DNA of 64,000 bases from Hungatella hathewayi (GCA_025149285.1 CP102274.1:3622001-3686000); one strand, 5' to 3'. Shown: positions 25,578 through 33,958, counted from the stretch's first letter. Numbers and translations: made by a program. The notes: generated by a model from the letters alone, not told the origin.

Positions 25578-25597
25578 AGAACATATATACCTCAATT

Positions 25598-25640
25598 AAG
25601 AAGGGAGCGAAAACTATAAACAGTTTTTCACTCCCTTCTT
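25598..25640 (+). terminator. Intrinsic terminator after the DUF805 gene
   Basis: AAGAAGGGAG...ACT pairs with AGT...CTCCCTTCTT in a stem of about 18 base pairs with one mismatch and a short loop. The run of T on the right is weak, but the position just after the stop codon supports it. Confidence 0.65.
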
Positions 25641-25682
25641 ACTATATATAAATTTATAAATTATAAAACTTATTTCCAGAAC

Positions 25683-25748
25683 AAAAAACACCCCGCCCGC
25701 CGCACTCATTGCAGCGAACAGGATGTTAAAAAGGGGAGGATAAGTATT
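25683..25748 (-). terminator. Terminator of the VanZ gene with conserved 22-base leader motif
   Basis: On the minus strand a 16-bp stem (allowing G-U pairs; arms 25689-25704 and 25710-25725) is followed by six T, a good intrinsic terminator. Immediately before the stem (25727-25748) lies a 22-base motif that on the plus strand begins TAAAAAGGGGAGGATAAGTA. The identical 22 bases occur at 39485-39506, also abutting a terminator hairpin, and a variant occurs at 29331-29354. Confidence 0.7.
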
Positions 25749-25831
25749 TCTTTTTTCTTTCGTTGATATTGTTATCTTTCCCATTTCGAAGCCGTTTATT
25801 CATTCTATTTCAATTTAAATAAAAAAATTGA

Positions 25832-26497
25832 TCATTTCACCGGCGCATTCATCCAGATCAGGATACAAAAAGTTATCACAGTACCGAAAAGCATAACCGC
25901 GCAGAGTCCCCTGCTTAAAATGTTGATCACTTTTCTTCCTTTTGAGCACACCACCGCATCAGGAGTAATCAGTCTGAACATACAGCAGCCCAGTAACGTC
26001 CCCCATGTGTTGTGAAAGACATCATCGAGTTCACACAATCCCAATTTCAGAAAAAGCTGAGTCGCTTCGATCGAAACGGACAGCAGACAGCCGGCAAGAG
26101 CCGTGAGGACACAGGACCGGAACGGCTTTCCGTTAAGCGGAAGCAGGAATCCCAGCGGAATAAAAAGAGCAATATTTCCAACAATATAGAACCAGTGGAT
26201 TCCGGAATGGTATTTCCACGCATACCGGATCGTCCAGAAAAGTTCCAGATTGATTTTTGGCTCTGCCGTCTCTTTTCTGGCCAGTAAGGTGGCCGAAAAA
26301 ATCGTAAAAAGCCAGAAAAGAAGCATTTCTCTTTTTAAGACCACTGCCGCTCTTTTTCTCCCCCATACAATCGCAGTTAAAACAATGCTTCCAGCCATCG
26401 CCAGAAGCAGACTCGCCACAATGATTTTTGCATCGGTAAATGTATAGGGATTCCAGATGCTGTCCCATGAGATAAGCTTTGTAATGCTGTTAAACAT
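25832..26497 (-). CDS. VanZ-like family membrane protein
   Basis: 221 residues from ATG at 26497, preceded by GGAGA; the frame is open further upstream but lies inside the preceding gene. Five hydrophobic segments. The block YHSGIHWFYIVGNIALFIPLGFLLPL followed by SVSIEATQLFLKLGLCELDDVFHNTWGTLLG is the VanZ signature. In enterococci VanZ gives low teicoplanin resistance; most homologues have no known role beyond the envelope. It starts 5 bases after the stop of the HTH gene, so the two are likely co-transcribed, and ends at a strong terminator. Confidence 0.93.
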   Translation of the reverse strand: MFNSITKLISWDSIWNPYTFTDAKIIVASLLLAMAGSIVLTAIVWGRKRAAVVLKREMLLFWLFTIFSATLLARKETAEPKINLELFWTIRYAWKYHSGIHWFYIVGNIALFIPLGFLLPLNGKPFRSCVLTALAGCLLSVSIEATQLFLKLGLCELDDVFHNTWGTLLGCCMFRLITPDAVVCSKGRKVINILSRGLCAVMLFGTVITFCILIWMNAPVK

Positions 26498-26501
26498 AGT
26501 T

Positions 26502-27338
26502 TTAAAGTCTCCTGTTCTCCGGCAGAAATAATCTGATAAATACCGGGTAAAGATAGCTGGCACCGAATATCCCCAGTTTCTTCGGCCCCGATACACTCCC
26601 TTCCGCATCCATCAGCTCCAATGCCTTATGAAATGCAATCATCACCGTTGCCTTCGTAATGGACTTTTCTTTCCGGCTGATGAACATCTCACCGCTGTTT
26701 GATCCGTCCCTGCGTTTCTTTATTATGTAAGAAAACTTAAGTCCCTTGCTGGTACAGAATGGATACCCTTCAAACTGAATGATGGTATTCCACAGCAATT
26801 CATCCACCTCAGGCTCCTGCAGATGAATTGCCGTCCGCAGTCTTTCACATGCATAGTTCCGCTCCTGATACCGCCTGATCCGCTCAGACGCCGCTGATCC
26901 TTCTTCCATCTTATATACCGTCCTGCTGTAAGGCAGATATCCATGGACAGAGGCGCGGCTCAGTCCGGTCAGTTCCATGATCTCCTCTATATTCTTCCCT
27001 TCAATATAAAGATCATTCACTTTCCGGCTTATGGGGGTGCTGTAAATTTCTCTCTGATAATGGTAACCGGCCGTAATCAGCAGTTTTCTTACCTTCAGCG
27101 GTGTCATGCCAAATTCTTCCGCTATTAAATTTAAGTTTGCATGTTCTTTCCTCTTCTCAGCCGCACAGCTGTCGCCGCCAAAGTCATCGTCTGCCGGATT
27201 CTCGTAGGCTTCTGCAATCGCCTCCATGATGTCCTGCATGGTGATATTCGCATGTAAACCAGGCATCTTTTCAGGACAGCCTGGCCTTGAGGATTGAGTT
27301 AAGGGATCAGTTACCGGACAAGAGAGATTTTTCGCCAT
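26502..27338 (-). CDS. HTH-containing putative regulator
   Basis: 278 residues from ATG at 27338 (GGCGGTG before it); a TTG at 27380 is an alternative. Two helix-turn-helix segments are visible, LNLIAEEFGMTPLKVRKLLITAG and IEEIMELTGLSRASVHGYLPYS, with a recognition-helix look, near residues 85-155. The C-terminal part is uncharacterised and ends SYLYPVFIRLFLPENRRL. A TATAAT box at 27394-27399 lies about 55 bases upstream of the start. It precedes vanZ by 5 bases. Regulatory target unknown. Confidence 0.8.
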   Translation of the reverse strand: MAKNLSCPVTDPLTQSSRPGCPEKMPGLHANITMQDIMEAIAEAYENPADDDFGGDSCAAEKRKEHANLNLIAEEFGMTPLKVRKLLITAGYHYQREIYSTPISRKVNDLYIEGKNIEEIMELTGLSRASVHGYLPYSRTVYKMEEGSAASERIRRYQERNYACERLRTAIHLQEPEVDELLWNTIIQFEGYPFCTSKGLKFSYIIKKRRDGSNSGEMFISRKEKSITKATVMIAFHKALELMDAEGSVSGPKKLGIFGASYLYPVFIRLFLPENRRL

Positions 27339-27428
27339 TGTTATCACCGCCAGATTCGTTGAATTTTTATGTTTTTTCAATATAATCCAATTTATTATAC
27401 AGCATAAACAGTTGCTTGAACAGTTTTT

Positions 27429-29135
27429 TCATATAAGATCTTCTGGGGGACGCTCCTCTTCCTCCTCGTCGCCGTATATTTTGTAGTCACACCGCCCCGC
27501 TCTCTTGACATCATACAAGGCGATATCCGCATTCCGGTAGAGTTCTTTGAAAGTCGTCCCATTACGCGGATAGAAAACAACGCCAAGACTGCAGGACACC
27601 TCGCCTTTCTCCGGATACTCCCGCTTCAGAAGACTGCAGAGCTCTGCAATTCTGGGAATAATATCCTGTTCGGATTTTATATCATTTAAGAAGACCATGA
27701 ATTCATCGCCGCCAATCCGGCCGCAACTGTCATTCTTTCTCAAAAACCGTTTCAATATCTGTGCCGTTTCCCTGATCACATAATCGCCAAACTGATGGCC
27801 ATAGCTGTCATTATGCAGTTTAAACTGATCGATATCCAGCATAATCAGCGCATGGCGCATGTCAGGACTGCTCTTCTCCAGAATTTCAGTTACCCTGGTC
27901 ATAAAGGTATCCCGGTTCAGGATATCTGTCATTCCGTCGCATTCCATCTTATGCTGCAGTCTGAGGCTCTCAGTTTTCTCCTCATCAATATTCAGCGTCA
28001 TCATAAACAGCCTGACATCATTGTTATAAGGATCCCCAATCAGCTGAATCGTTGCACGGACCCAGTACAGACTCCCATCTTCTCTTTTTCTGAGATAATC
28101 AATCGTTCCATCCGTCTGTCCGCTGTAATAACGCATCAGCATCCTGTCTCTGTTAAAAAAATGGTAGAACCGGGCCCGGTCTCCTTCATAGACAAAGCGT
28201 TCTGCAATATAGCGGACAGTCTCTGTATATTTATTCAGCAGTTTGAGATATACTGGCGGATCATCTCCCGCCTCCACAACGTCTTTCGTCAGATTATACT
28301 CATAATATCCGATTGTCTTGCCTTCCTGTGATTTAAAATACTGGCTCCACTTCTGATAAGTCAGTTCCTTCTCCCGCTGCTCCGTTATATTTTCACAGGA
28401 TATCACCGCGCGGCACGGTTTCCCTTCACGATCGTAAATAACTGCGGATTTTGCTGAATACCAGCCGAAGGTTCCATCTTTTTTTCTTTTCTTGACTACC
28501 GCATATCCTCTCGGATCTCCATCGATCATCGATTCGTAAAAATCAATATACTCCTGTCTGCTCTCCTCTGCAATAACCCCCGACTCCACGATACTGTACG
28601 GCGAATAACCGGCTACAGGAGGAAGACCAAATTCTTCCGCGGCTGATTCCGGCTGAAAAAGCCTTTTATTTTCAATATCATAAATGTACAATTGCTTATT
28701 CGTAAGTTCAAAGGCAATCCTGTTCTCCTCCATGCTCATACGGATCTCCTCTTCCATCCGCTTCCGGTCGCCAATATCCATCAGAGAACAGAGTATATAC
28801 TCAGGCGTATCCGGATTATAGGTGCACTGGACCAGCAGCCATAAAACTTTTCCAGTACGGTGCTTTCCCCGGAATTCCATCTGAAATTTGGTTGTTCCGG
28901 CACCTGCATAATCCAGTACCTTCCGATGGATCTCCGGATACTCCTCTTCCGGCAGTATAAACCTGACATTTATAAATCCCTGTTCTTCCGCATTTTGCGG
29001 AGTATATCCATAAATATCATAATAAAACCGATTTGCATATAAGATTGTCAGATCATCATCCAGCGCCACCTGACAAATGCCGCATGGCACCAGATCCAGT
29101 ATGTTTTTATAGCGCTCCAATATAGATCCTTCCAT
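27429..29135 (-). CDS. Multi-PAS GGDEF diguanylate cyclase
   Basis: 568 residues, soluble. PAS domains at about 10-125 (LVPCGICQVALDDDLTILYANRFYYDIYGYTP) and 145-265, and a third PAS-like region 285-390. A GGDEF domain fills 400-555: MDILNRDTFM, LIMLDIDQFKLHNDSYGHQFGD and the active site GRIGGDEFMVF. An RxxD inhibitory site (RKND) sits five residues before GGDEF, so product inhibition is expected. No EAL domain. Function: synthesis of cyclic di-GMP in response to a PAS-sensed signal. It has its own promoter at 29202-29230. Confidence 0.95.
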   Translation of the reverse strand: MEGSILERYKNILDLVPCGICQVALDDDLTILYANRFYYDIYGYTPQNAEEQGFINVRFILPEEEYPEIHRKVLDYAGAGTTKFQMEFRGKHRTGKVLWLLVQCTYNPDTPEYILCSLMDIGDRKRMEEEIRMSMEENRIAFELTNKQLYIYDIENKRLFQPESAAEEFGLPPVAGYSPYSIVESGVIAEESRQEYIDFYESMIDGDPRGYAVVKKRKKDGTFGWYSAKSAVIYDREGKPCRAVISCENITEQREKELTYQKWSQYFKSQEGKTIGYYEYNLTKDVVEAGDDPPVYLKLLNKYTETVRYIAERFVYEGDRARFYHFFNRDRMLMRYYSGQTDGTIDYLRKREDGSLYWVRATIQLIGDPYNNDVRLFMMTLNIDEEKTESLRLQHKMECDGMTDILNRDTFMTRVTEILEKSSPDMRHALIMLDIDQFKLHNDSYGHQFGDYVIRETAQILKRFLRKNDSCGRIGGDEFMVFLNDIKSEQDIIPRIAELCSLLKREYPEKGEVSCSLGVVFYPRNGTTFKELYRNADIALYDVKRAGRCDYKIYGDEEEEERPPEDLI

Positions 29136-29171
29136 TTATCTGCTTCCTTCCTGTATATCGCCTGGGTTCTG

Positions 29172-29230
29172 AACCGGAATCAAACAACTTCCGGTTGTTT
29201 CATATTACCCCTCCTCCGGAAAAAAGTCAA
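29172..29230 (-). promoter_or_regulatory. Promoter and leader hairpin of the PAS-GGDEF gene
   Basis: On the minus strand TTGACT (29225-29230) and TAATAT (29202-29207) are 17 bases apart. The transcript would begin just before an 8-bp perfect stem AACCGGAA/TTCCGGTT (29189-29196 and 29172-29179) with a 9-base loop, placed in the 5' leader. Confidence 0.6.
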
Positions 29231-29288
29231 TAAACCCGGCAATCGGACGGCGGCGGTAATTCCTCTGCCTCACCTCCAAAATAATAAA

Positions 29289-29354
29289 TGCGGAAAGCAT
29301 GCCTAACCGCCCAGGTTAGAGCTTTCCGCATAAAAAGAGGAAAATAAGTATATT
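29289..29354 (-). terminator. Nested hairpin terminator with variant of the conserved leader motif
   Basis: Outer stem TGCGGAAAGC/GCTTTCCGCA (29289-29298, 29321-29330) encloses an inner CTAACC/GGTTAG stem. On the minus strand T-rich sequence follows. Just upstream in that direction (29331-29354) is a diverged copy of the motif at 25727 and 39485. It ends the decayed cell-wall repeat gene. Confidence 0.6.
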
Positions 29355-29515
29355 TAAGAGTTCCAGACTCCATCAGGTCCTATTTTATAACCGTCAATGT
29401 CTGTATCGGCGGCCATCAAACCATCCGCATAGAAGTAGTACCACCTGCCTCCTTATATTTTCATAATGTAGTTACATCTGCCCTCAACTTCCCTCCTTTC
29501 CCAAGATGAACGAAT
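29354..29515 (-). pseudogene. Remnant of a cell-wall-binding (choline-binding-type) repeat protein
   Basis: The last frame before TAA at 29354-29356 reads GGRWYYFYADGLMAADTDIDG, then GYKIGPDGVWNS, a typical C-terminal cell-wall-binding repeat. Directly before it is an in-frame TAA, and before that a weaker repeat-like stretch (REVEGRCNYIMKI). There is no start codon, signal peptide or N-terminal domain. So this is the 3' end of a lost gene. Similar repeats are intact in the proteins at 29678-30625 and 35728-38991. Confidence 0.7.
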
Positions 29516-29677
29516 CTGTTCATATCCCCTTAAACGACGAAATGCGAACGGCCGAAGCCATTCGCAATTTCTGATTTTATTATATCAAGCCGCGGGGCGG
29601 TTGTCAAAATTAATTTTGGAAATGATCCTGAAGTAATAATGAATAAGGTTGTATTTTCCAGATGGTATCCTACTATT

Positions 29678-30625
29678 TTACTTACTGACAGAAATTAGCC
29701 AATCATATATTTCATATTGCCCGGAATTCATACAGGAAGCTACCCGCTTTGTTGCATCCCCATGGTTTGCTCCATGCTGTATATCCAGCCACGCCTGACC
29801 GCCAGCAGCATTAATCGCATTAACTGCCGATTCGGCCATATTTAAAGCAATTTCATGATCCTCAACAAAAAGCCACACAGGAACTGTTTTTAGCTGTTCT
29901 CCCCAGTTATCTTCCCATTTTGCAATCGGGCATTGGTAATGGAATGGAACAACGCCTGCCATGCAGGAAAAGGTATCCGGATGAGAGGAAACAATCTGGA
30001 TTGCAGCATCTGCCCCCATACTCGCTCCTATAATACTGATTTTATTGCAATCGATCTTATAAGTATCTGCTACAGATTCAATCAATTCCATAATAGACGG
30101 TTCGATACCTGGCCACATACCTTTCCAGCCATGATCCAATTCCGGCGGTAGATAAGGAACCAGAATATAAGCGGATGATCCCCGCTTTCCTCCTTCCCGC
30201 AAGGCAGCAAAATATTTTTCATTTTTTAAATCATCTATGTTATCCCCAAGTCCATGCCCATGTAAATATACAATTAACGGCATATTTTCAGTTGCATTTT
30301 CTGGTGAGAAAATGTAATATTGAAACTCATCCATCTGACTTGTTTTCATTGATCGCTTATTAAGACTGGAATATGCGGACACGATTTGTTTCTCTTCTTT
30401 CGTCTTTACGACTCCATTCTCAACCCATGCTCCCTGTTCATTTACTGTAAATCCATCAGGAGTTGTAGTTCCTGTAAGCATTTTCCCTTCATCATCGATA
30501 TAGTAACATTCACTGACACCATCGTTATTGCCGTCGATCCATTGCCATCCTGCCGCATACGCCGGAATGGCTGCGAACCCCATCAGGATTCCGGTTATAA
30601 GTAACGTACTTTTCCATCTTCTCAT
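29678..30625 (-). CDS. Secreted alpha/beta-hydrolase (esterase) with cell-wall-binding repeats
   Basis: 315 residues. Signal peptide ends AIPAYAA. Residues 25-75 are cell-wall-binding-type repeats (GWQWIDGNNDGVSECYYIDD and TPDGFTVNEQGAWVENG). Residues 90-315 are an alpha/beta hydrolase: oxyanion-hole region LIVYLHGHGLGD, nucleophile elbow IGASMGADA with the Ser, and a late His in HGANHGD. The layout resembles feruloyl/acetyl esterases and PHB-depolymerase-like enzymes. Substrate not determined from sequence. Displayed on the wall it could deacylate plant glycans or wall polymers (inference). The 3' neighbour is only the repeat-protein remnant. Confidence 0.88.
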   Translation of the reverse strand: MRRWKSTLLITGILMGFAAIPAYAAGWQWIDGNNDGVSECYYIDDEGKMLTGTTTPDGFTVNEQGAWVENGVVKTKEEKQIVSAYSSLNKRSMKTSQMDEFQYYIFSPENATENMPLIVYLHGHGLGDNIDDLKNEKYFAALREGGKRGSSAYILVPYLPPELDHGWKGMWPGIEPSIMELIESVADTYKIDCNKISIIGASMGADAAIQIVSSHPDTFSCMAGVVPFHYQCPIAKWEDNWGEQLKTVPVWLFVEDHEIALNMAESAVNAINAAGGQAWLDIQHGANHGDATKRVASCMNSGQYEIYDWLISVSK

Positions 30626-30673
30626 AAATAATCCCTCTCTGCCTTATTATTTTATTGATTATCTACAATTAAA

Positions 30674-30701
30674 GGTGCTGATCAAATATCGCATCAGCAC
30701 C
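30674..30701 (-). terminator. Intrinsic terminator after the SnoaL-GGDEF gene
   Basis: Perfect 8-bp stem GGTGCTGA/TCAGCACC with a 12-base loop, followed by TTTAATT on the minus strand, 25 bases after the stop codon at 30726. Confidence 0.7.
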
Positions 30702-30725
30702 ATCTTTTCTTTTAAACCAGATCCC

Positions 30726-31676
30726 CTAGAGAAGAAATTCCCAATGCACAAGTCCAGCATTCTTATTTGTCTTTGCAAGATAAAGCGCCTGATCCGCCTT
30801 GTTCAATAGAACCCCGTAAGAATTATTTCCCTTTGAAGTAAACGTAACCCCCACACTAATGGAGACCGGTTCATGCATTTGCAGTAACTTTTGCCTTTCT
30901 CCCCAGTCTGTATTCAGCATTGTGAAGAAACCTTCCATCTCCCCTTTATGGTTCATACCAGGTAAAAACAGAGTAAATTCATCTCCGCCAACACGACCAG
31001 CTAAGGCATTCGGTGTAATTACCGACTTCAGGCTTTCTGAAAATGAAATCAACGTCTTATCTCCGGCAGGATGACCGTATTGATCATTAATATTTTTAAA
31101 CATATCTATATCTATCATTAAAAATGCACCGCTATCCCCAGCTGTCAGAAAGCGCTCACAGGTTTCTTTAAAATACAGCCGGTTTAATAATCCAGTCAGA
31201 GAATCGTGTCTCAGATTATACACAATTTGTGTATAGGTCTGTTCCACCATATGATGGGGAAAAAATTCATCACTCGCCTGATTTGGATCGGCTACAGACT
31301 GATGAATATGTACTATTTTCCAGCCACATTCCGCTTTTTCCAGCACAATTGTGAATCGAAAACACATATCATACAGGATCCCTTCATCGGCATCTTCTCT
31401 TACAGCCAGTTCTCCCATCACGAGAGAATGGGAATCAGAAAGTTCAGTTGTCTGATACCACTGATCCCGGATGATAAAACGCCCTGTCCATTCTTGACTT
31501 TCCTCTTCTATCTTAGCAATAAATTCCTGTAAATTTCTTTCAACTTCATGAGCACCCGTTCCTATAATGCTGATTTTATCGGAGATAAAATCGCTTATAA
31601 GATCATACCTGCGCTCCTCTAAATAACTTTTCCAAATAAAACGGCAAAAATCATTTGCACTTATATTCTTTTCCAT
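30726..31676 (-). CDS. SnoaL-like sensor fused to GGDEF diguanylate cyclase
   Basis: 316 residues from ATG at 31676 (MEKNISANDF); an upstream ATG at 31715 is possible, neither has a strong ribosome site. Residues 1-145 look like a SnoaL/NTF2 fold (YLEERRYDLISDFISDKISIIGTG, ending CGWKIVHIHQSV). Residues 160-316 are a GGDEF domain: DSLTGLLNRLYF, FLMIDIDMFKNINDQYGHPAGD and AGRVGGDEFTLF. No RxxD inhibitory site lies before the active site. Likely makes cyclic di-GMP under control of a small ligand (inference). Own terminator downstream. Confidence 0.9.
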   Translation of the reverse strand: MEKNISANDFCRFIWKSYLEERRYDLISDFISDKISIIGTGAHEVERNLQEFIAKIEEESQEWTGRFIIRDQWYQTTELSDSHSLVMGELAVREDADEGILYDMCFRFTIVLEKAECGWKIVHIHQSVADPNQASDEFFPHHMVEQTYTQIVYNLRHDSLTGLLNRLYFKETCERFLTAGDSGAFLMIDIDMFKNINDQYGHPAGDKTLISFSESLKSVITPNALAGRVGGDEFTLFLPGMNHKGEMEGFFTMLNTDWGERQKLLQMHEPVSISVGVTFTSKGNNSYGVLLNKADQALYLAKTNKNAGLVHWEFLL

Positions 31677-31763
31677 GCTGCATTTACCTGTTCTTTCAAG
31701 TCTCAGATTAATCAAACATTTATACCATTATTACTGTCTTTACAAATTACAGTCCCTGTTCTC

Positions 31764-31991
31764 TTAACTATTACATTTTATATCATAATACCGCCTCGCC
31801 ATTTCGCAACAAACTGCATTTTCGACTGTAGTCATGTCAGCCTCGGAACACGAAAAAGATGTTTTGCACAGCATCAGCATTTTCATTATTTGAAATCCTC
31901 TGTTCCCGGTTTCTTTCATCACCTGTAATTCTTTATATGCTTCGCATAATTCAGAATCATTTTTCTGCTGCACGAATTCTTCCAGATTCAT
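31764..31991 (-). CDS. Small hypothetical protein
   Basis: 75 residues, soluble, with GAAAGGGG before ATG at 31991, so a real start is likely. It contains several Cys (LCKTSFSCSEADMTTVENAVCCEMARRYYD) and no signal peptide. It overlaps the 3' end of the upstream small frame by 35 bases, suggesting coupled translation. No family recognised. Confidence 0.6.
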   Translation of the reverse strand: MNLEEFVQQKNDSELCEAYKELQVMKETGNRGFQIMKMLMLCKTSFSCSEADMTTVENAVCCEMARRYYDIKCNS

Positions 31992-32178
31992 AGTATACCC
32001 CTTTCTCGCCCATCTCGCCTTTTATCTGCTTTATTCTTTCACCCGACATTATACAGACCCATTCACATGCCGCACCTTCGTCCAATAAAGCCTCCGCATA
32101 GCTATTATACCATACGCGGTGACCATTTTCACTATCATAAATATATTCATAAATACGCGCTGATATAAGAATGTGCAT
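31957..32178 (-). CDS. Small hypothetical protein
   Basis: 73 residues from ATG at 32178 (MHILISARIYEYIYDSENG); the frame is open to an ATG at 32223 and the start is uncertain because no good ribosome site is seen at either. Hydrophilic, with WYNSYAEALLDEGAACEWV in the middle. It overlaps the next small gene. Unknown function; may be the second of three small genes in a row. Confidence 0.45.
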   Translation of the reverse strand: MHILISARIYEYIYDSENGHRVWYNSYAEALLDEGAACEWVCIMSGERIKQIKGEMGEKGVYYESGRIRAAEK

Positions 32179-32278
32179 ATCAAATGCCTGTATTATAGAA
32201 GGGACGGGTATCATTGCGATCATTGGGGGGGTACTTAAAGAACTTATGCTATAACGAAGTTAGAGAGGTAAACCTTCT

Positions 32279-32356
32279 TTAGTAATGACAATACAAGCTA
32301 TGCCCATCAAATTCTGCTTCATAATCAACATTCATCTGATCTACTTCCTCGTCCAA
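32279..32356 (-). CDS. Possible 25-residue acidic microprotein
   Basis: A TTG start at 32354-32356 has GGGAGG seven bases before it and reads MDEEVDQMNVDYEAEF, then DGHSLYCHY and stop. A TATAAT box at about 32414-32419 lies upstream. Short and with a non-ATG start, so tentative; the ribosome site is the main support. Confidence 0.3.
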   Translation of the reverse strand: MDEEVDQMNVDYEAEFDGHSLYCHY

Positions 32357-32513
32357 TTTCTTACCTCCCTGCGCTTCCTCTAATAATTACTAAATTAGAT
32401 TAAATATAGCTTTATTATAATCCGAAGCATTAGGAAAAATAGCTGCCATCCTGATTATTTTTTTGCCGTTTATTCGTTTTAATTACCTTTTTAATTTATT
32501 TTTCGTCACATTC

Positions 32514-32563
32514 TTGACTTATCATGGGTTTTATGTGTATGATTAAAGCATAGAAACAGGAGG
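32514..32563 (+). promoter_or_regulatory. Promoter and RBS of the GGDEF gene at 32573
   Basis: TTGACT (32514-32519) and TATGAT (32538-32543) are 18 bases apart; GGAGG at 32559-32563 precedes ATG at 32573. The AT-rich stretch 32370-32510 holds no other gene that I can see. Confidence 0.6.
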
Positions 32564-32572
32564 AATACATAT

Positions 32573-33568
32573 ATGAAACAGGATTTAGCAGCCTTAGAAG
32601 AGGAAAATAAAAAACTAAGTAAACTGGCCAACCACGACTGGTTAACCAGCATTTATAACCGTGGTGCTACAGAGACTAAGATCAATCAGCTGCTGTCCGA
32701 AAAAAAGACAGGTGTCCTTTTCGTACTGGACATGGATCACTTTAAACAGATCAACGACCGATATGGTCATATTGCCGGTGATTGTGTTCTCCAGGAGGTC
32801 GTCAGAATCCTGAACCTCATGACCTTCAAACAGGATATTTTAGGCCGGATAGGCGGAGATGAATTCGTGATCTATATGCCGCTCGAACAGAATCAGAATT
32901 TTATCGATGAGCGGTGCTATCAGATCCGAATCCGCCTTTTGGGTATCCAAATGACTAATCCGCTTATCAATGGTATCTCCGCCACTGTGTGTGGAAGTCT
33001 GTATCAGCCCGGGGATGATTACAAAAGTCTGTTTGACCGCGCTGATCAGCTTCTTTTAGCGGAGAAACGGAAAAAAGACAGGAAACCGGTTGTGGCGGCG
33101 GCCGAGCAGCGCCGTTCTGCCGCCAGAAAAAGCATCGATATCGATATGGCACTGATTCGCTCCGAATTGTCAGAGCAGGAGCTTATTTCCGGCGCATACT
33201 GCCAGGATTATGAGACCTTCAAAAGAATATACCGCTTTGTAGAACGCAGACTACGCCGAAGCAGTGAGAGCGTCTACATTATTCTCTTTACTTTGACTGA
33301 TAAAAATGGTGATTTACCAAAGCTGCTAACCCGTGAGAAGCAGATAGATACCTTAAAATCTGTAATTCAGCATTCGCTTCGTCTCGGCGACGTTTTCACC
33401 CAGTACAGCAGCTGTCAATATCTCATTATGGTTTCTGACGTGAACAGTCAAAATGTGGAACTGATTGCCCAGAGAATCTCCGAATCTTTTTTTTCAGCGA
33501 TGACTGAGATTGAAGATAAGCTTCTGCTGCATCACTGCTTCCCGCTGAAACCAGCAGGAACTTCTTAA
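32573..33568 (+). CDS. GGDEF diguanylate cyclase with second degenerate cyclase-like domain
   Basis: 331 residues, soluble, with a short coiled N-terminus (LAALEEENKKLSKLANHDWLTSIYNRG). GGDEF domain at 20-165: LFVLDMDHFKQINDRYGHIAGD and GRIGGDEFVIY, active-site intact, no RxxD site. After an Arg/Ala linker, residues 190-320 look like a second nucleotide-cyclase fold: VYIILFTLTDKNG, then SLRLGDVFTQYSSCQYLIMVSD, where the GGDEF loop is replaced by SSCQY, so probably inactive and regulatory. No sensory domain or membrane segment. Own promoter and terminator. Confidence 0.9.
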   Translation: MKQDLAALEEENKKLSKLANHDWLTSIYNRGATETKINQLLSEKKTGVLFVLDMDHFKQINDRYGHIAGDCVLQEVVRILNLMTFKQDILGRIGGDEFVIYMPLEQNQNFIDERCYQIRIRLLGIQMTNPLINGISATVCGSLYQPGDDYKSLFDRADQLLLAEKRKKDRKPVVAAAEQRRSAARKSIDIDMALIRSELSEQELISGAYCQDYETFKRIYRFVERRLRRSSESVYIILFTLTDKNGDLPKLLTREKQIDTLKSVIQHSLRLGDVFTQYSSCQYLIMVSDVNSQNVELIAQRISESFFSAMTEIEDKLLLHHCFPLKPAGTS

Positions 33569-33574
33569 CGTCAT

Positions 33575-33616
33575 AAAAACTCCGAAAGCAAAGTTTAAAC
33601 CGTTTCCGGAGTTTTC
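33575..33616 (+). terminator. Intrinsic terminator after the GGDEF gene
   Basis: AAAACTCCG/CGGAGTTTT stem with a 22-base loop, seven bases after the stop codon, followed by CTATTTC. Confidence 0.65.
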
Positions 33617-33737
33617 TATTTCATTATTTATTTCTCGTTCCAATTCCATGATCTATACGATTACTGAAAAAGCAGCTTAAGTCTTCTCATGGCTTCTTAT
33701 AGGAAAGCCTGCAAAGCCGCATGACATCAGGTTTTCT

Positions 33738-33953
33738 TTATAAGTGATTTTCAACAACTAATATTTCTTTACTGAGCATTTGGGTAAGTCGGTCACCACA
33801 AACTTTCTTTTCCAACCAGTATATACAACGATAGAGGTCCTTCTCTTTTTTGGGTGTGAGGGTATAGTTGCCCTATTTGGTATCTTCTAACCGTAAAGTC
33901 AGTTCCGTGAGGAGCGTAAACGTTCCTGCAAGGGGTATTTGAGGTCCTGTAAA
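33738..33953 (-). pseudogene. Decayed coding remnant of unknown family
   Basis: The minus-strand frame ending TAA at 33738-33740 reads as protein-like sequence (LTPKKEKDLYRCIYWLEKKV, CGDRLTQMLSKEILV). It is interrupted by an in-frame TAG and lacks a start. The plus strand shows nothing better. I do not recognise the family. It borders another pseudogene, so the stretch 33.7-34.5 kb looks like a recombination-decay zone. Confidence 0.4.
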
Positions 33954-33958
33954 TAAAT

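Noticed and set aside
33685..33745. GEMM-like cyclic di-GMP riboswitch (GCAAAGCC-like string near GGDEF genes)
   Set aside because: Only a short string matches; the paired helices of the aptamer cannot be drawn, and the segment matches another intergenic repeat.
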